39,693 nt of DNA from RGIG6353 sp964558655. GTDB taxonomy: Bacteria; Bacillota; Clostridia; Oscillospirales; SIG627. Positions within the stretch are counted from its first letter, which is position 1; the number at the start of each line of letters is the position of its first letter. The translations under genes and the position numbers were made by a program. The stretch spans positions 1 through 39,693 of the forward strand of contig CAZLEX010000015.1 of NCBI GenBank assembly GCA_964558655.1, read 5' to 3'. Below the pieces are notes generated by a model. The model was not told the DNA's origin and did not search any database. It was given only the letters and a program-made list of their open reading frames with translations. This document shows, one piece after another, positions 38,666-39,693 of this stretch.

Positions 38666-39693
38666 ATGAAAAAAGTTCTTCTTTCAGTATTGTTCAGCTT
38701 TATGCTTGTTTGTGCTGTGTTTACAACGGTTTATGCCTCTGACGGATTTAGCCTTTCCTGTTCGTCGGTCGAGGAGGTGAATCCCGGAGACACACTCAGT
38801 ATTGATGTTTCCGTGTCCGATATTGCGGTGCAAGGCGGAATAGAGTCGCTTGATTATGTTGTTACATACAGCGATAACCTGACTTTTTCTTCGGCTTCCG
38901 TAAAGGTAAAGCCAGACGGGTGGGATTTTTGGACACCTGTTTTGAATAATGATAACCGTACGGTCAAGATTGCTTTGGTTGACGAAGGAACAGTTTCTTC
39001 TCCGGCACTCAATGACGGAGATATTGTCGTAACGCTTTTATTTACCGTTTCCGACGGTTTTTCCGGCGGTGATACGGTAAGTCTTGAATTTTCAAAAATA
39101 AATGCTTCTCAGGCCGGTACATATAAAATTGTAACCGGAAGTGCTTGCTCCTTTTCATACACCAAATCTCAAATTGTTCCGAAAAAGCTGATCGTTACAA
39201 AGCTTCCCGCAAAAACGGTTTATACCGCAGGTCAGAAATTTTTCTCAAACGGAATGAGCGTGAGCGTTGAATATTCTGACGGGACAGTTGTTTCGGTGAC
39301 GGATTATACGGTAACACCGCCCGATATGAATACCGAAGGAGTAAAAAATGTTGTACTTACATGGGGACAGCTTTCAACAGCATTTCAAATTACCGTTAAT
39401 GCTCCTGCTCTTTCGGGAATCACCGTAAGTGCACCTACCAAGACCGAATATGTTGTAGGGGATAAACTCGATACAACAGGTATGACCGTTACGGCAAATT
39501 ATGCCAACGGAACATCAAAAGATGTGACGGATTCCGCAACGGTAAGTCCTTCGACTTTCACCGTTGCAGGAAATATAACGGTGACGGTCGAATACAGCAC
39601 GAAGAGTGCAACATTCGTTGTTACCGTCGGTGAAAAATCTTCCACAGAAATAGGAAGCGGAAGCGAAGGAACAATAAACTGGGCAATAAGCTC
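38666..39693 (+). CDS. Secreted surface protein with cohesin-like and Ig-like domains (C-terminal part cut by window edge)
   Basis: An open frame of 342 codons runs off the right edge with no stop. The N-terminus has a signal peptide ending VYA (residues 1-24). Residues about 28-160 resemble a cohesin-type beta-sandwich (VNPGDTLSIDVSV, then GGIESLDYVVTYSDNLTF). Two Ig-like domains of the Big_3 type follow (about 168-245 and 248-325), each with a GxxxxxxGMxVxxxYxDGT-type core, and then a Ser/Gly linker and GTINWAIS. That last motif often begins leucine-rich (LRR_5, BspA-like) regions, so such repeats may follow; this is inference. AAGGAG is six bases before ATG. Its partner and role are unknown. 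Confidence 0.8.
   Translation, partial: MKKVLLSVLFSFMLVCAVFTTVYASDGFSLSCSSVEEVNPGDTLSIDVSVSDIAVQGGIESLDYVVTYSDNLTFSSASVKVKPDGWDFWTPVLNNDNRTVKIALVDEGTVSSPALNDGDIVVTLLFTVSDGFSGGDTVSLEFSKINASQAGTYKIVTGSACSFSYTKSQIVPKKLIVTKLPAKTVYTAGQKFFSNGMSVSVEYSDGTVVSVTDYTVTPPDMNTEGVKNVVLTWGQLSTAFQITVNAPALSGITVSAPTKTEYVVGDKLDTTGMTVTANYANGTSKDVTDSATVSPSTFTVAGNITVTVEYSTKSATFVVTVGEKSSTEIGSGSEGTINWAIS

Noticed and set aside
1..39693. CRISPR arrays, transposases, integrases or att sites
   Set aside because: I looked for regularly spaced repeats and for recombinase motifs and saw none; the only repeat pairs are the 12-bp copies near 32.2 kb and the 16-bp copies before nagA.

Overview
The window looks like a chromosomal segment of a low-G+C, endospore-forming member of the Clostridia. 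The grounds are two sporulation genes (spoIIE, spoVG), a six-gene Rnf complex in the order C-D-G-E-A-B, strong Shine-Dalgarno sites, frequent TTG starts, and intrinsic terminators with U-runs. I cannot name a genus. Most of the window is ordinary housekeeping and metabolic sequence; the clearly accessory parts are a type II restriction-modification pair near 32.1-34.4 kb and the two genes cut by the window edges.

Layout. 1-2.1 kb: 5' end of a type I modification gene (hsdM), a small membrane protein with a zinc-ribbon tail and a citrate/arsenite-type permease. 2.1-3.8 kb: a TIM-barrel sugar isomerase/epimerase and a histidine phosphatase. 3.8-6.3 kb: tRNA-Arg(CCG), a D,D-carboxypeptidase and a polyprenyl diphosphate synthase. 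6.4-9.8 kb: addB without addA beside it. 9.9-12.2 kb: a GH78 alpha-L-rhamnosidase. 12.4-14.6 kb: tRNA-Ser(UGA) and a lysine-riboswitch-controlled NhaC-family transporter, the best regulatory story in the window. 14.6-16.0 kb: a phosphoribosyltransferase and uppP. 16.2-18.1 kb: NusG-domain-II protein, Gx transporter and ApbE flavin transferase in one operon. 18.1-22.2 kb: M18 aminopeptidase, an unknown small gene and a polar amino-acid ABC transporter. 22.4-27.3 kb: rnfCDGEAB. 27.4-29.2 kb: spoVG and murC, divergent. 29.3-31.9 kb: nagA and an unusual ROK protein. 32-34.4 kb: a palindromic element between 12-bp direct repeats, then a CfrBI-like methyltransferase/endonuclease pair. 34.4-36.0 kb: histidine phosphatase and a TrmH/SpoU rRNA methyltransferase. 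36-38.4 kb: spoIIE. 38.7 kb to the end: a secreted protein with a cohesin-like domain and Ig-like repeats, cut by the window edge.

How it fits together. The ApbE operon and the Rnf operon are probably functionally linked, because ApbE covalently attaches FMN to RnfG and RnfD. UppP, the polyprenyl synthase, the D,D-carboxypeptidase and MurC all serve envelope synthesis, and NagA plus the ROK protein suggest amino-sugar recycling. Rhamnosidase and the isomerase point to plant- or host-glycan use. I did not find a system that is certainly new. The items most worth following are the DnaJ-like cysteine motif in the riboswitch-controlled transporter, the ROK protein with a long N-terminal extension and no zinc motif, the repeat-flanked element before the restriction-modification pair, and several terminator hairpins placed directly against the next gene's ribosome-binding site.
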